Assembly (NCBI GenBank): GCA_004297655.1
Contig: SCUN01000109.1
Span: 1-37,967, forward strand
Source: Acidobacteriota bacterium
GTDB taxonomy: Bacteria; Acidobacteriota; Vicinamibacteria; Vicinamibacterales; SCN-69-37
Length of the DNA: 37,967 nt
Direction: 5' to 3'
Shown: positions 15,646 through 24,148 of the stretch, piece after piece
Layout: each line of letters starts with the position of its first letter
How positions within the stretch are numbered: the stretch's first letter is position 1
Position numbers and translations under genes: made by a program
The notes under the pieces: generated by a model
The model's database searches: none
Seen by the model: the letters and a program-made list of their open reading frames with translations, nothing else
Told to the model about the DNA's origin: nothing

Positions 15646-15664
15646 AACAGGCCCGCACTATATT
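15635..15664 (+). promoter_or_regulatory. Sigma-70 promoter of acr3 with overlapping arsR promoter
   Basis: On the plus strand TTGACG (15635-15640) and TATATT (15659-15664) are separated by 18 bp. Transcription would start only about 6-7 bases before the acr3 ATG at 15678. On the minus strand TTGCGA and TATATT are separated by 17 bp and would drive arsR, also with a very short leader. The two promoters interlock back to back, and both -10 boxes lie within or next to operator arms. Confidence 0.75.
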
Positions 15665-15679
15665 CGCAAATCAGAATAT
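15660..15679 (+). promoter_or_regulatory. ArsR operator 2 (acr3 side)
   Basis: ATATTCGCAAATCAGAATAT has 6-bp inverted arms ATATTC / GAATAT. It starts exactly 34 bp after operator 1, covers most of the acr3 -10 box, and overlaps the first bases of the acr3 ATG (15678). Confidence 0.82.
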
Positions 15680-16730
15680 GAACCGTTTCGAGCGGTACCT
15701 CAGCCTGTGGGTGGCGATGTGCATGGGCGCCGGGGTCCTGCTCGGTCTCGCCGTTCCCGATGTGATGGGCGCGCTGCGCCGCCTCGAATTCGGCGCGGGC
15801 AGCCAGATCAACGCCCCGATCGCCGTGCTGATCTGGCTGATGATCACGCCGATGATGATGAAGGTCGACTTCGGCGCGATTCGCAATGTGGGCCGGCGGC
15901 CGCGCGGACTGCTCGTCACCCTGTTCGTGAACTGGCTGGTGAAGCCGTTTTCCATGGCCGCCATCGCCTGGCTGTTCTTCCGGTATCTCTTCAGCCCGTG
16001 GATCGCGCCGGCCGATGCCGATCAGTACATCGCCGGCTGCATCATTCTCGCCGCCGCGCCCTGCACGGCGATGGTCTTCGTCTGGAGCTACCTCACCAAG
16101 GGGGATGCCGCGTACACGCTGGTGCAGGTCGCCATCAATGATTTGCTGATGCTCCTGTTGTTTGCGCCGATCGTCACGTTTCTGGTGAGCGGCGCGGCCT
16201 CGCTTCACGTGCCGTTTCAGGTGTTGCTCTATTCCGTGCTGGTCTTCATCGTGGTGCCGCTCGCGGCCGGGGTGCTGATCCGTCTGTGGATGGTGCGATC
16301 GAAAGGGCGGAAGTGGTTTGAGGACGTGCTGCTGCCGCGATTCGCGCCGGTCAGCATGGCGGCGCTACTGGCCACGCTGGTGCTGATCTTCGCGTTCCAG
16401 GCGCACAACATCACGACGAAGACGCTGCACGTCGGCCTGATTGCCATCCCGATTCTGATCCAGGTGTATTTCAATGCCTCGCTGACCTACGGACTGATGC
16501 GGGTCTTCCGGGTGGAGCACGCCGTCGCCGCGCCGGGCGCCCTGATCGGCGCCAGCAACTTCTTCGAGTTGGCCATCGCAACCGCCATCGCCCTCTATGG
16601 GCCGGAGTCCGGCGCGGCACTGGCCACGGTCGTCGGCGTGCTGATCGAGGTGCCCGTCATGTTGTCGGTCTGCGCGGCCTGCAACCGGACGCAGCACTGG
16701 TTCCCGAGGCCGCCAATATATTCGTCTTGA
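15678..16730 (+). CDS. acr3: Arsenite efflux permease of the ACR3 family
   Basis: Acr3 exports arsenite through the inner membrane using the proton motive force. The 350-aa protein has about ten helices and the family-typical segments LIWLMITPMMMKVDF, NWLVKPFSMAAIAWLF, AAPCTAMVFVWSYLTKGD (the conserved functional Cys) and ASNFFELAIATAIALYG. The ATG follows operator 2 directly with no Shine-Dalgarno sequence, so the mRNA is likely close to leaderless. It is the first gene after the arsR-acr3 divergent promoter. Its TGA stop lies within operator 3, which belongs to the next promoter, so arsM has its own regulated start as well as possible read-through. Confidence 0.95.
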   Translation: MNRFERYLSLWVAMCMGAGVLLGLAVPDVMGALRRLEFGAGSQINAPIAVLIWLMITPMMMKVDFGAIRNVGRRPRGLLVTLFVNWLVKPFSMAAIAWLFFRYLFSPWIAPADADQYIAGCIILAAAPCTAMVFVWSYLTKGDAAYTLVQVAINDLLMLLLFAPIVTFLVSGAASLHVPFQVLLYSVLVFIVVPLAAGVLIRLWMVRSKGRKWFEDVLLPRFAPVSMAALLATLVLIFAFQAHNITTKTLHVGLIAIPILIQVYFNASLTYGLMRVFRVEHAVAAPGALIGASNFFELAIATAIALYGPESGAALATVVGVLIEVPVMLSVCAACNRTQHWFPRPPIYSS

Positions 16731-16737
16731 CGAATGT
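16718..16737 (+). promoter_or_regulatory. ArsR operator 3 (arsM promoter, upstream site)
   Basis: ATATTCGTCTTGACGAATGT matches operator 1 in 18 of 20 positions. It overlaps the acr3 stop codon (16728-16730) and contains the TTGACG -35 box of the arsM promoter. Confidence 0.82.
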
Positions 16738-16756
16738 ATTGACCTCACGCTATATT
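16727..16756 (+). promoter_or_regulatory. Sigma-70 promoter of arsM-arsC
   Basis: TTGACG at 16727-16732 and TATATT at 16751-16756 are spaced 18 bp apart, identical in boxes and spacing to the acr3 promoter. Expected transcription start is about 16763. This leaves a short leader with GGAG ahead of the arsM ATG at 16784. Confidence 0.78.
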
Positions 16757-16771
16757 CGCCAAATCGAATAT
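16752..16771 (+). promoter_or_regulatory. ArsR operator 4 (arsM promoter, downstream site)
   Basis: ATATTCGCCAAATCGAATAT has inverted arms ATATTCG / CGAATAT and starts exactly 34 bp after operator 3, the same spacing as operators 1 and 2. It covers the arsM -10 box and the likely transcription start. Confidence 0.83.
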
Positions 16772-16783
16772 ATGGAGACCCCC

Positions 16784-17626
16784 ATGACCGACGCTACTAA
16801 CGCCGTTGACGTGACCCTGACCGAAACCGTGAAGGACAAGTACGGCGCCATCGCGCGCAAGGTCCGCACCGGCGAGAGCGAGAAAGCCTCCTGTTGCGGG
16901 CCGACCTGCTGCGGCGGCGGCGAGAAAGACGCCATTTCCGCCAACCTCTATTCCGACGCCGAGGCATCGGCCGTGCCCGAGACCGCCATGACCGCGTCGC
17001 TTGGCTGCGGCAACCCGACCGCGCTGGCCCAGCTTAAGCCCGGCGACGTCGTGCTCGACCTCGGCTCCGGCGGCGGCATCGACGTGCTGCTGTCCGCCAA
17101 ACGCGTCGGCCCGACCGGCAAGGCCTATGGCCTCGACATGACGGACGAGATGTTGGCGCTGGCCATGGAGAACAAGAAGAAGGCCGGCGCGACCAACGTG
17201 GAATTCCTGAAGGGCCACATCGAGAACATCCCGCTGCCGGCCAACACGATCGATGTGATCATCTCGAACTGCGTCATCAACCTCTCGGGCAACAAGGACC
17301 GCGTGATGGCCGAGGCCTTCCGCGTGCTCAAACCCGGCGGCCGCTTCGCGGTCTCCGACGTCGTCCGGTTGCGCGAGGTCCCGGATGATGTGAAGAAGAA
17401 CATGGAGCTGTGGATCGGCTGTGTCGCCGGCGCGCTGCAGAAGGACGACTACGTCGCGAAGTTGAAGGCGGCCGGCTTCACGGACATCGAGGTGGAAGTC
17501 ACGCGCGAGTACCGCGCGGCCGAGGCGCAGAGCTTCCTCGAGGCGTCTGGCCTGAACGTCGGTGACTACGCCGAGAAGATCGACGGCGCGTTCATCAGCG
17601 CCTTCATCCGCGCCCGCAAGCCGTGA
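16784..17626 (+). CDS. arsM: Arsenite S-adenosylmethionine methyltransferase
   Basis: ArsM methylates As(III) with SAM to mono-, di- and trimethylated species, which may volatilise. The 280-aa protein has an N-terminal CCGPTCC cluster (Cys37, 38, 42, 43) and the SAM-binding motif [20 protein letters not shown]. The As-coordinating cysteine regions are [44 protein letters not shown] and WIGCVAGA. I choose ATG 16784, which has GGAG 5 bp upstream. ATG 16772 would add METP, and the track start lies inside acr3. The gene overlaps arsC by 4 bp, so both are translated from one mRNA under their own ArsR-controlled promoter. Confidence 0.95.
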   Translation: MTDATNAVDVTLTETVKDKYGAIARKVRTGESEKASCCGPTCCGGGEKDAISANLYSDAEASAVPETAMTASLGCGNPTALAQLKPGDVVLDLGSGGGIDVLLSAKRVGPTGKAYGLDMTDEMLALAMENKKKAGATNVEFLKGHIENIPLPANTIDVIISNCVINLSGNKDRVMAEAFRVLKPGGRFAVSDVVRLREVPDDVKKNMELWIGCVAGALQKDDYVAKLKAAGFTDIEVEVTREYRAAEAQSFLEASGLNVGDYAEKIDGAFISAFIRARKP

Positions 17627-18012
17627 AGCTGTTGTTTCTCTGCGTCGCCAACTCCGCCCGGAGCCAGATGGCCGAAGGCCTGGCCCGGGCGATGTTTGGC
17701 GATCGCGCCGAGGTCGCGAGCGCCGGCAGCGCGCCGGCGCGCGTCAACCCATTCGCGATTGCCGCCATGGCCGAGATCGGCATCGACATCTCGAACCACC
17801 GCTCGAAGTCGGTTGACGACGTCAGGGCCGGCGACTTCGACATGGTCATCACCCTCTGCGCCGACGAAGTGTGTCCGGTGGTGCCTGGCCGCGTGAAGCG
17901 CCTGCACTGGCCAATGCCCGATCCGGCGGCCGCGCCGCCCGATCAGGCGCCGGCGCGTTTTCGCGAAGTCCGGGACGCGATTCAATCCAAGCTGGAGTTG
18001 CTCAAGGCATAA
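17623..18012 (+). CDS. arsC: Arsenate reductase, thioredoxin-type (low-molecular-weight phosphatase fold)
   Basis: ArsC reduces arsenate to arsenite in the cytoplasm, feeding Acr3 and ArsM. The N-terminus [17 protein letters not shown] holds the CX5R P-loop (Cys7 to Arg13) of the LMW-phosphatase-like class. Cys79 and Cys84 in TLCADEVCP are the resolving pair that relays a disulfide to thioredoxin. The 129-aa length is normal. The start is GTG overlapping the arsM TGA. This class depends on thioredoxin rather than glutaredoxin, and no trx gene is in the window. Confidence 0.94.
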   Translation: MKLLFLCVANSARSQMAEGLARAMFGDRAEVASAGSAPARVNPFAIAAMAEIGIDISNHRSKSVDDVRAGDFDMVITLCADEVCPVVPGRVKRLHWPMPDPAAAPPDQAPARFREVRDAIQSKLELLKA

Positions 18013-18019
18013 TCTCGTC

Positions 18020-19915
18020 GTGCCAAGCACCAAGGGCCCGTCGGTGGTCCTTTTTTCCGGCGGCCGGGGCTCTGGAGCGCTCACCCGCCAACTGATCACG
18101 GCGCCATCGATCTCGTTGACCATCGCGATCAACGGGTATGACGATGGCGCGTCGACGGGGGAGGTGCGGCGGTTTCTCGCCGACGCGCTCGGCCCATCCG
18201 ATTTTCGGAAGAACGCATCCCGGCTGGCGTCCATTCTCGAAACCTGCTCGCCAGGGCTGATCGACGCGCTCGACCGGCGGCTGCCGGTCGGCGCCGTCGA
18301 GGCTGACGCGCGCCAGGCGTTGTTGGCGCTCAAGGTCGCGTATCCGGGCCTTGGCCTGGCGGTCGATCACTTTCTGGCCGACCTCGCGCGCGGCGGCCGG
18401 CCGTTCAACTTTTCCGATTGCAGCGTCGGCAACCTGATCTTCGCGGGCCTCTATCTGGAATGCGGACGCGACTTCAACCGCACGGTCGACCGATACGCGG
18501 CGCTCCTGGGACTCGATCCCGGTCTCATCGAAAACGTCACGGATGGCACGAACGCCTGGCTCATCGGGATTGACGCGACCGGCCGATTGCTGGCGAGCGA
18601 AGAAGAGCTGGTCGACTCCTCGCAGCCGAACACGGTTCAGGACATCTTCCTCATCGATCGTCCACTCTTGGCGGAGGAGCGCCGGGCGATCGAAGCGAAT
18701 CCCACCGATGCCGCCCGGCTTCTCGCGCCGCGAGCCGCCACCGTTTCCCTGAACCCGCGTCTGGCCGAACGCATCGCCGGCGCCGACCTCATCATCTACG
18801 CGCCCGGCACACAGCACTCCAGCTTGTTTCCCTCATACCTCACGCCCGGGCTGAGCGCGGCGATCGAAGCCAATCTCACCGCGCTGAAGGTCCTGGTCAC
18901 CAACATCCAGGCTGACGCGGAGATCACCGGCAGCAGTGCCGTCAACATCATCGACCGCGCGGTCTACTACCTGAAAGACCGAGGACGCCAAGCCACGCCG
19001 ACGCCCTGCCTGATCACGCACTACGTGATCAACGACTCGCGCACCCGCGCCTCCGAAGGTCCGTACGTCCCGCTCGGACCCGTCGACGCGATCGAAGACC
19101 AGCGTCTCGTGCGGATCGGCAACTACGAGGACGGCGTCACCGGACAACATGACGCCTTGCGCGTGCTCGCGCCGTTCATCGAGTCGATTCAGCGCCGCTC
19201 ACACCGGCGTCGGGTGGCCGTTCTGCTGCATGACGCGGGATCGATCAACAAAGTGGTGCAGACGCTGCTCGAGATGGTGCGGGGCGGCATCAGCGACGTG
19301 CCGCTCGACGTCGAAGTGTTCTACGCCGGCGCGGACACGCTCGATCCGGCGTTCGTGAAGCGCCTGCCATTCGGCGTGACGCGCCTTGCCGCCGACGGCG
19401 CGTTCGCCGCCGCCGCACGCGCGGGTCAGTTCGACTACGTCGTGCTCTTCGAATCGTCAGGCATGTATCGCGGCGAGAACATCGTGAGCCTCGCGCCGCA
19501 TCTGGCCGTCGGGCGCCTGGACGCCGTGTGGGGGAGCCGGCGATTGTCGGTGCGAGAGATCGAGGCGTCGTACAAGTTCCGGTATCACTCGAACGCGCTG
19601 GTCGGCGTGATCAGCTATCTCGGCAGCTACGTGCTGAGCCTCTCGTATCTCTTCCTGTATCGGCGCTACATCTCCGACACGCTATCGGCCGTGCGCGCCG
19701 TCCGAGCGTCGGATGCGCTCGACCCGTCGATCGACCTGACGCACCGGCGGGTGAATCATCTGTTGTTGGCGAAGCTGATGCGGCGCAAGGCAGACTTGCT
19801 GGAAATCCCAGTGCAGTTCATTCCGGTCTCGCCCGACAGCGTGAAACGGATCAGCGTGTTCGAGGGGATCGGATCGCTGGCCATGATCGTGTGGCGACGG
19901 ATCCGTCCGAAATGA
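18020..19915 (+). CDS. YvcK/CofD-like domain fused to a GT2-like domain
   Basis: This 631-aa protein has two parts. Residues about 1-390 resemble the CofD/YvcK superfamily: VVLFSGGRGSGALTRQL, the YDDGASTGEVRRF loop (compare DDGGSSG of YvcK), FNFSDCSVGNLIFAG and IIYAPGTQHSSLFPSYL. YvcK proteins bind UDP-sugars and affect cell-wall metabolism; CofD makes coenzyme F420. Residues about 395-631 resemble a family 2 glycosyltransferase with a membrane-associated segment (WGSRRLS, FRYHSNALVGVISYLGSYVLSLSYLFLYRRYISDTLSAVRAVR). The usual DxD position reads FESSG, so classical metal binding is doubtful. The start is GTG, 7 bp after arsC. It is probably co-transcribed with the nucleotidyltransferase 4 bp downstream. 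Function is unknown; a nucleotide-sugar role is inferred. Confidence 0.78.
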   Translation: MPSTKGPSVVLFSGGRGSGALTRQLITAPSISLTIAINGYDDGASTGEVRRFLADALGPSDFRKNASRLASILETCSPGLIDALDRRLPVGAVEADARQALLALKVAYPGLGLAVDHFLADLARGGRPFNFSDCSVGNLIFAGLYLECGRDFNRTVDRYAALLGLDPGLIENVTDGTNAWLIGIDATGRLLASEEELVDSSQPNTVQDIFLIDRPLLAEERRAIEANPTDAARLLAPRAATVSLNPRLAERIAGADLIIYAPGTQHSSLFPSYLTPGLSAAIEANLTALKVLVTNIQADAEITGSSAVNIIDRAVYYLKDRGRQATPTPCLITHYVINDSRTRASEGPYVPLGPVDAIEDQRLVRIGNYEDGVTGQHDALRVLAPFIESIQRRSHRRRVAVLLHDAGSINKVVQTLLEMVRGGISDVPLDVEVFYAGADTLDPAFVKRLPFGVTRLAADGAFAAAARAGQFDYVVLFESSGMYRGENIVSLAPHLAVGRLDAVWGSRRLSVREIEASYKFRYHSNALVGVISYLGSYVLSLSYLFLYRRYISDTLSAVRAVRASDALDPSIDLTHRRVNHLLLAKLMRRKADLLEIPVQFIPVSPDSVKRISVFEGIGSLAMIVWRRIRPK

Positions 19916-19919
19916 GGCC

Positions 19920-20663
19920 ATGTCGCGACTGTTGATCATCCCGGCCGCGGGGCTCGGCACTCGTCTTGGATCCCCGTTGCCCAAGCTGCTCGTGCCGGTC
20001 GCTGGCGTGACGATGCTCGACCGCCTGCTGGACCTGTACGAATCCGTCGTCGACCGCGTCGTTCTGGTGGTGAATCCGTCGGCGGCGCCCGGTGTGGACC
20101 AGCATCTGCGATCGCGGACGCGGCGTCTACCGGTCGAGTGCGTGCAGCAGACGTCCCCGACGGGCATGCTCGATGCGATCCTTCTCGGCGTGCCGGCGGT
20201 CGCGGTGTATGAGCCGTCGAGCGTCTGGGTCACGTGGTGCGACCAGGTGGCCGTGCATCCAAAGACGATCGCCCGGCTTGCCGAACGAACGAGCGGCGCG
20301 TCGGCCGCGCTGGTCATGCCGACGGTGAGGTGCGAGCACCCGTACATCCACCTGGAGCGGGACGGCTCGAACCGCATCGTCCGTGTGCGGCACCGGCGTG
20401 AAGGCGACGCCATGCCGGATGCCGGCGAGAGCGACATGGGTTTGTTCGCGATGTCGCGAGTGGCGTATCTGGAGTGGCTGCCGAAGTACCTGGCCGAAGC
20501 CGAAGTCGGCCGCCAGACGGGCGAACGTAATTTCCTGCCGTTCATCGTCTGGGTCGATCGGCACGCCAAGGTCGAGACGTTCCCATGCGAAGACCCGATG
20601 GAAGCCATCGGGATCAACACGCCGGACGATCTGGCGCGCGTCGAACGCTACTTGACGCGATAG
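19920..20663 (+). CDS. Sugar-phosphate nucleotidyltransferase (NTP-transferase fold)
   Basis: This 247-aa protein has the hallmark LLIIPAAGLGTRLGSPLPKLLVPVAG of nucleotidyltransferases that join an NTP to a sugar phosphate. The later region has VWVTWCDQVAVHP at the usual metal-binding GD position (here CDQ), and ALVMPTV, MGLFAMSR and MEAIGINTPDDLARVE, which is typical of GlmU/RmlA-like and IspD-like proteins. The ATG starts 4 bp after the fused gene, with GAGG ahead. It is expected to make a nucleotide-activated sugar for the partner upstream. The exact substrate cannot be read. Its 3' end overlaps the convergent membrane-protein gene by 16 bp. Confidence 0.82.
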   Translation: MSRLLIIPAAGLGTRLGSPLPKLLVPVAGVTMLDRLLDLYESVVDRVVLVVNPSAAPGVDQHLRSRTRRLPVECVQQTSPTGMLDAILLGVPAVAVYEPSSVWVTWCDQVAVHPKTIARLAERTSGASAALVMPTVRCEHPYIHLERDGSNRIVRVRHRREGDAMPDAGESDMGLFAMSRVAYLEWLPKYLAEAEVGRQTGERNFLPFIVWVDRHAKVETFPCEDPMEAIGINTPDDLARVERYLTR

Positions 20664-22663
20664 ACGCCGACGTCGCCGCTGCGAAAGACCTCTTCGAATT
20701 TCGCCGGATCCTTGTCGAACACTTCCTCGCCCTTCCCAGCCTTGCGCTCCACGTCGTCTTCATACACGTAGTCCACGCCGAGCTGTTTGGCGATCGCCCA
20801 CGCGGCTGCGGCGTCGGTCTGAGCGAACATCGAGTCGGCTAGTTGCGACTGCGTGTCGTACGCCCTCGTGTGCATCATCGAGATGGGCAGCCCGGCGGCC
20901 ATCCGCCGTTCAGCCCAGGAAGGCACGAGGCTCCAGGTCCACCGGCCGCGCGGCACAGGGTCCATCTGCACGATCGCGTCCTTCGGCGTATGCGTTCGGA
21001 TCCAGGCAAAGACGGCCTGCTGATCGCGGGAGATGACGATGGTGAACGGGAAATCTCCGGGACTGACGCTGAAGTTGTGAATATCCTGCGCGTTGTACTC
21101 GTCGATCGCCAACGTCGGCGCGCCAGCCATCAGCGTCAGCGCCACGACGACTCCAACCACGCGGCGACGTCCCTGATCCAGGCCGGTGGCGATGAAGCGC
21201 GCCGCCAGCGCCGGCAGGACGAGCAGCAGCAAGTGGCCGGCCCTGAATCCCACCCAGTACAGATCCATCGAGAGCCGCACGAAGTACATCGCGATAAGCG
21301 CGAGCACGATCAGGGCGAGATACGGAAAGAAACGCCGCAGCGGGAATTGCGGCGCGGGCCAGCATCCAGCGCCGGCGATCCACAACGCCGGCCCGAGCGA
21401 AACCAACAACGCCGTCACGGGATGGTGCAGCGACTGATCCGTGAAGCCGAACGCCAGCGCGCCGCCGGCGCCTTCGACCATGTGATTCGTGACCAGCCAG
21501 CCGATCGCCGCGAGGACCGGCGCAATCACGATGAACTGGCCGAGGACGTTTCTCACCGGCGACGGCTCGCGCACGGCGTCGAAGACGAAGGATGCGCCGT
21601 AGGCGAGCGCGAACAGGCCGCCGACGAGCGGGCTGTAGAGCACGGAACCGGCGAGCGCGAGGCCCATCATCAAGCTTGCGATCCGGCTACCTCGGCTGCC
21701 GATCGCCGCCACGCCGACGATCGCCACCAGGCCGAGCGCGTACGCCATCGAATGCTGCGGCACGTACCAGATGCTTCGCTGCAGCCCGTCGATTCGATAG
21801 CCGCCCAACGCCCAATTCGCCACGGCATCAATATTCACGTTCTTCAACGTCGCCATCGGCTGATGCGTGTACCAGAGTCCAACAATGGCCGCGAGACCCT
21901 CCGCGCTCGATGCGACGAGCGCCAGCCCGACCGCCGTGGCCGCCGCGCCGGCCCGCGGGACGACGACCCAGGTGGCGAGGAAGATCGTCGACATGAGCAG
22001 CAAACCGGTGATCAGCGCGTTCAGCTTCAGGCACCGCTGAATGTCCTGCAGGGCCGCGGGACCGGTTCCGGCGATGGCAGCCGGCACAACGAAGTACGTC
22101 CAGTAGTAGTGGATTTCATTTCCGGCCAGAAACGGATTCTGCGCAGGCAGCTCGAATTTCTTCAGCTCGGCCGTCAGCGCCGCGTGCCACACGAAGTCCG
22201 CGGTGAAATACGCGCGATAGTAACGGTTGCCTTCCTTGTCGGCCCAACCGACGTTCGCGAGCGGCGGCACGGCCACGGCGAGCGTGAGCAGCAACACGAG
22301 CAGCAGCGACGTCGTGGACGCGCGCGTCCATTCGGGCAGGGAAATGAGCGGGCGACGAATCGGGCGGAGCAGGATCCAGACGAGGAGGCCGATCAGCGCG
22401 ACGGCGGCGACAAACCACGCCCACGTCGCGCGGTGCGCGGCGATCGCGGCCCAGAGCGCGAGGTTCGCCAGCGTGTAGCCGAAGAGCGCGCCTGCAATCC
22501 AGCCGGCCGCATGCCGGCGGCCGAACAGGGCGAAGCCGATGCGGAATCCAGGCGCGACCGCGCCCAGGTAGACGAAGGCATAGAGCCAGCCGGAGCTGCC
22601 ATCACCCAGGATCCACAAAGACGCCGCGACGAGCAGGACGAAGAGTGCCAGGCAGGCACGCAT
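20648..22663 (-). CDS. Polytopic membrane protein, GT-C glycosyltransferase-like
   Basis: The 671-aa protein has about 12-14 membrane helices and a C-terminal soluble part of roughly 120 residues (from about ISRDQQAVFAWIRTHTPKDAIVQMDP to the end). A long extracytoplasmic loop after the third or fourth helix (YYRAYFTADFVWHAALTAELKKFELPAQNPFLAGNEIHYYWTYF) is like the first loop of GT-C enzymes, which use lipid-linked sugars. I do not see a clear catalytic DxD or EE motif, so enzyme status is uncertain. The gene converges on the nucleotidyltransferase with a 16-bp overlap and is divergent from gltX with 51 bp between starts. A link to the neighbouring sugar genes is possible but unproven. Confidence 0.7.
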   Translation of the reverse strand: MRACLALFVLLVAASLWILGDGSSGWLYAFVYLGAVAPGFRIGFALFGRRHAAGWIAGALFGYTLANLALWAAIAAHRATWAWFVAAVALIGLLVWILLRPIRRPLISLPEWTRASTTSLLLVLLLTLAVAVPPLANVGWADKEGNRYYRAYFTADFVWHAALTAELKKFELPAQNPFLAGNEIHYYWTYFVVPAAIAGTGPAALQDIQRCLKLNALITGLLLMSTIFLATWVVVPRAGAAATAVGLALVASSAEGLAAIVGLWYTHQPMATLKNVNIDAVANWALGGYRIDGLQRSIWYVPQHSMAYALGLVAIVGVAAIGSRGSRIASLMMGLALAGSVLYSPLVGGLFALAYGASFVFDAVREPSPVRNVLGQFIVIAPVLAAIGWLVTNHMVEGAGGALAFGFTDQSLHHPVTALLVSLGPALWIAGAGCWPAPQFPLRRFFPYLALIVLALIAMYFVRLSMDLYWVGFRAGHLLLLVLPALAARFIATGLDQGRRRVVGVVVALTLMAGAPTLAIDEYNAQDIHNFSVSPGDFPFTIVISRDQQAVFAWIRTHTPKDAIVQMDPVPRGRWTWSLVPSWAERRMAAGLPISMMHTRAYDTQSQLADSMFAQTDAAAAWAIAKQLGVDYVYEDDVERKAGKGEEVFDKDPAKFEEVFRSGDVGVYRVK

Positions 22664-22714
22664 TGCGCGGCTACTCTACCCGCGCGCGCGTGCCGCTGAA
22701 TTACTATTTGATAA

Positions 22715-24139
22715 ATGCCGCCACGCGTCCGATTTGCGCCGTCGCCCACGGGCTATCTTCACGTCGGCGGCGCGCGCACCGCGCTCTTCAACTGGCTCTA
22801 CGCCCGGCGCCACGGCGGCGCGTTCATCCTGCGCATCGAAGACACCGACGTCGAGCGTTCGTCAACCGACATGGTGACGGCCATTTTCAACAGCATGAAG
22901 TGGCTGGGACTCGATTGGGACGAAGGCCCCGATGTTGGCGGACCGCACGGGCCGTACTTTCAGACCGAGCGCCTCGACAAGTACCGCGCCGCGGGCTTTG
23001 CGCTTGTCGCCTCGGGACACGCGTATCGCTGCTTCTGCAAGCCGGAGGATCTCAAGGCCGAACGGTCGGCCGCCGAGGCGGCGGGCCGAACATGGAACTA
23101 CGACCGGCGCTGCCAGCGGCGGTCGGCCGCCGAGGTCGCTGCGAAAGTCGCCGCCGGCGAACCGAGCGCCATCAGGTTCCTCGTGCCGCCGGGCATCACC
23201 GCCTTCGACGATCTCGTTCACGGACGCATCGAGTTCGATAACGCCAACATCGAGGATTTCGTGGTCATTCGCTCGGACGACTACCCGACCTACCATTTGT
23301 CGGTCGTCGTCGATGACGTCGACATGCAGGTGTCGGATGTGGTCCGCGGCGACGATCACATTTCGAACACGCCGAAACAGGTGCTGCTGTATCACGCGAT
23401 GCACGCGGCCGTGCCGCGATTCGCGCATGTGCCGCTCATCATGGGGCCAGACAAGAAGCGGCTGAGCAAGCGCCATGGCGCGACGTCGGTGGGCGAGTAC
23501 GAGGCGCAGGGCTACCTGCCGGAGGCGATGGTGAACTTCCTCGCGCTGCTGGGCTGGTCACCCGGCGGCGATCAGGAAATCTTCTCGAGGGAAGAGCTGA
23601 TTCAGCGATTCGATCTCGAGGGCATCAGCGGCGGCAACGCGGTGTTCAATCCAGAGAAGCTGGACTGGTTCAATCAGCAGCACATCATGCGAATGAGCGC
23701 GGCGGAGATCCTCGGGAGATTGAGAAGTGCGGGATTGATGAATGTGGGATTGGAGATTGGGGAACTTCAGATTGAGAAAGTGATCGACCTTCTGAAGCCG
23801 CGCTCGAAGAAGCTCGCGGACTTCGTGCCGCAGATGCGCCCGTTTCTCAGCGACGACCTGGTGTTCGACGAGGCGGCCGTGAAGAAACACCTCAGCGATC
23901 CGGCCGTGCCTGGTTTGAGAAAAGCCCTGGCGTCGGCGCTGCGGACCGTCGAACCCTGGACCGCCGCCGCGTTGGAGGAGACGCTTCGGGCGGTCGCGGC
24001 GGCACACGGCGTCAAGGCCGGCGTGCTGATCCATGCGACGCGCGTGGCCGTCACCGGCCAGGGGAACAGCCCCGGACTATTCGAAGTGCTCGAGCTCGTC
24101 GGCCGCGATCGCGTCATTCGCCGCCTCGAGCTTTGCTAA
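22715..24139 (+). CDS. gltX: Glutamyl-tRNA synthetase
   Basis: GltX charges tRNA-Glu, and in many bacteria without GlnRS also mischarges tRNA-Gln for later amidation. The 474-aa class I enzyme opens with VRFAPSPTGYLHVGGARTALFNWLYAR (HIGH motif as HVGG) and has the KMSKS-type loop KKRLSKRHGA. The C-terminal half is the anticodon-binding domain. The ATG at 22715 gives the canonical start and has no clear Shine-Dalgarno sequence. Codons for about residues 334-354 consist of loosely repeated 15-nt units that look like an expanded repeat and are lower in GC. No glnS or gatCAB gene is visible here, so discrimination cannot be judged. Confidence 0.96.
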   Translation: MPPRVRFAPSPTGYLHVGGARTALFNWLYARRHGGAFILRIEDTDVERSSTDMVTAIFNSMKWLGLDWDEGPDVGGPHGPYFQTERLDKYRAAGFALVASGHAYRCFCKPEDLKAERSAAEAAGRTWNYDRRCQRRSAAEVAAKVAAGEPSAIRFLVPPGITAFDDLVHGRIEFDNANIEDFVVIRSDDYPTYHLSVVVDDVDMQVSDVVRGDDHISNTPKQVLLYHAMHAAVPRFAHVPLIMGPDKKRLSKRHGATSVGEYEAQGYLPEAMVNFLALLGWSPGGDQEIFSREELIQRFDLEGISGGNAVFNPEKLDWFNQQHIMRMSAAEILGRLRSAGLMNVGLEIGELQIEKVIDLLKPRSKKLADFVPQMRPFLSDDLVFDEAAVKKHLSDPAVPGLRKALASALRTVEPWTAAALEETLRAVAAAHGVKAGVLIHATRVAVTGQGNSPGLFEVLELVGRDRVIRRLELC

Positions 24140-24148
24140 GCTCCCTCG

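Noticed and set aside
18020-20663. A coenzyme F420 pathway (CofD plus CofC)
   Set aside because: The motifs are closer to YvcK (DDGxSTG, SVGNL) than to CofD, the second half is GT2-like, and no fbiC or cofE homologue is present. The nucleotidyltransferase looks sugar-type.
20843-22699. 618-aa plus-strand ORF opposite the GT-C-like gene
   Set aside because: It is an Arg/His-rich shadow frame of a well-formed membrane protein, as often happens in high-GC DNA. The same reasoning removes 7094-7990, 9141-10133 and 31066-32235.
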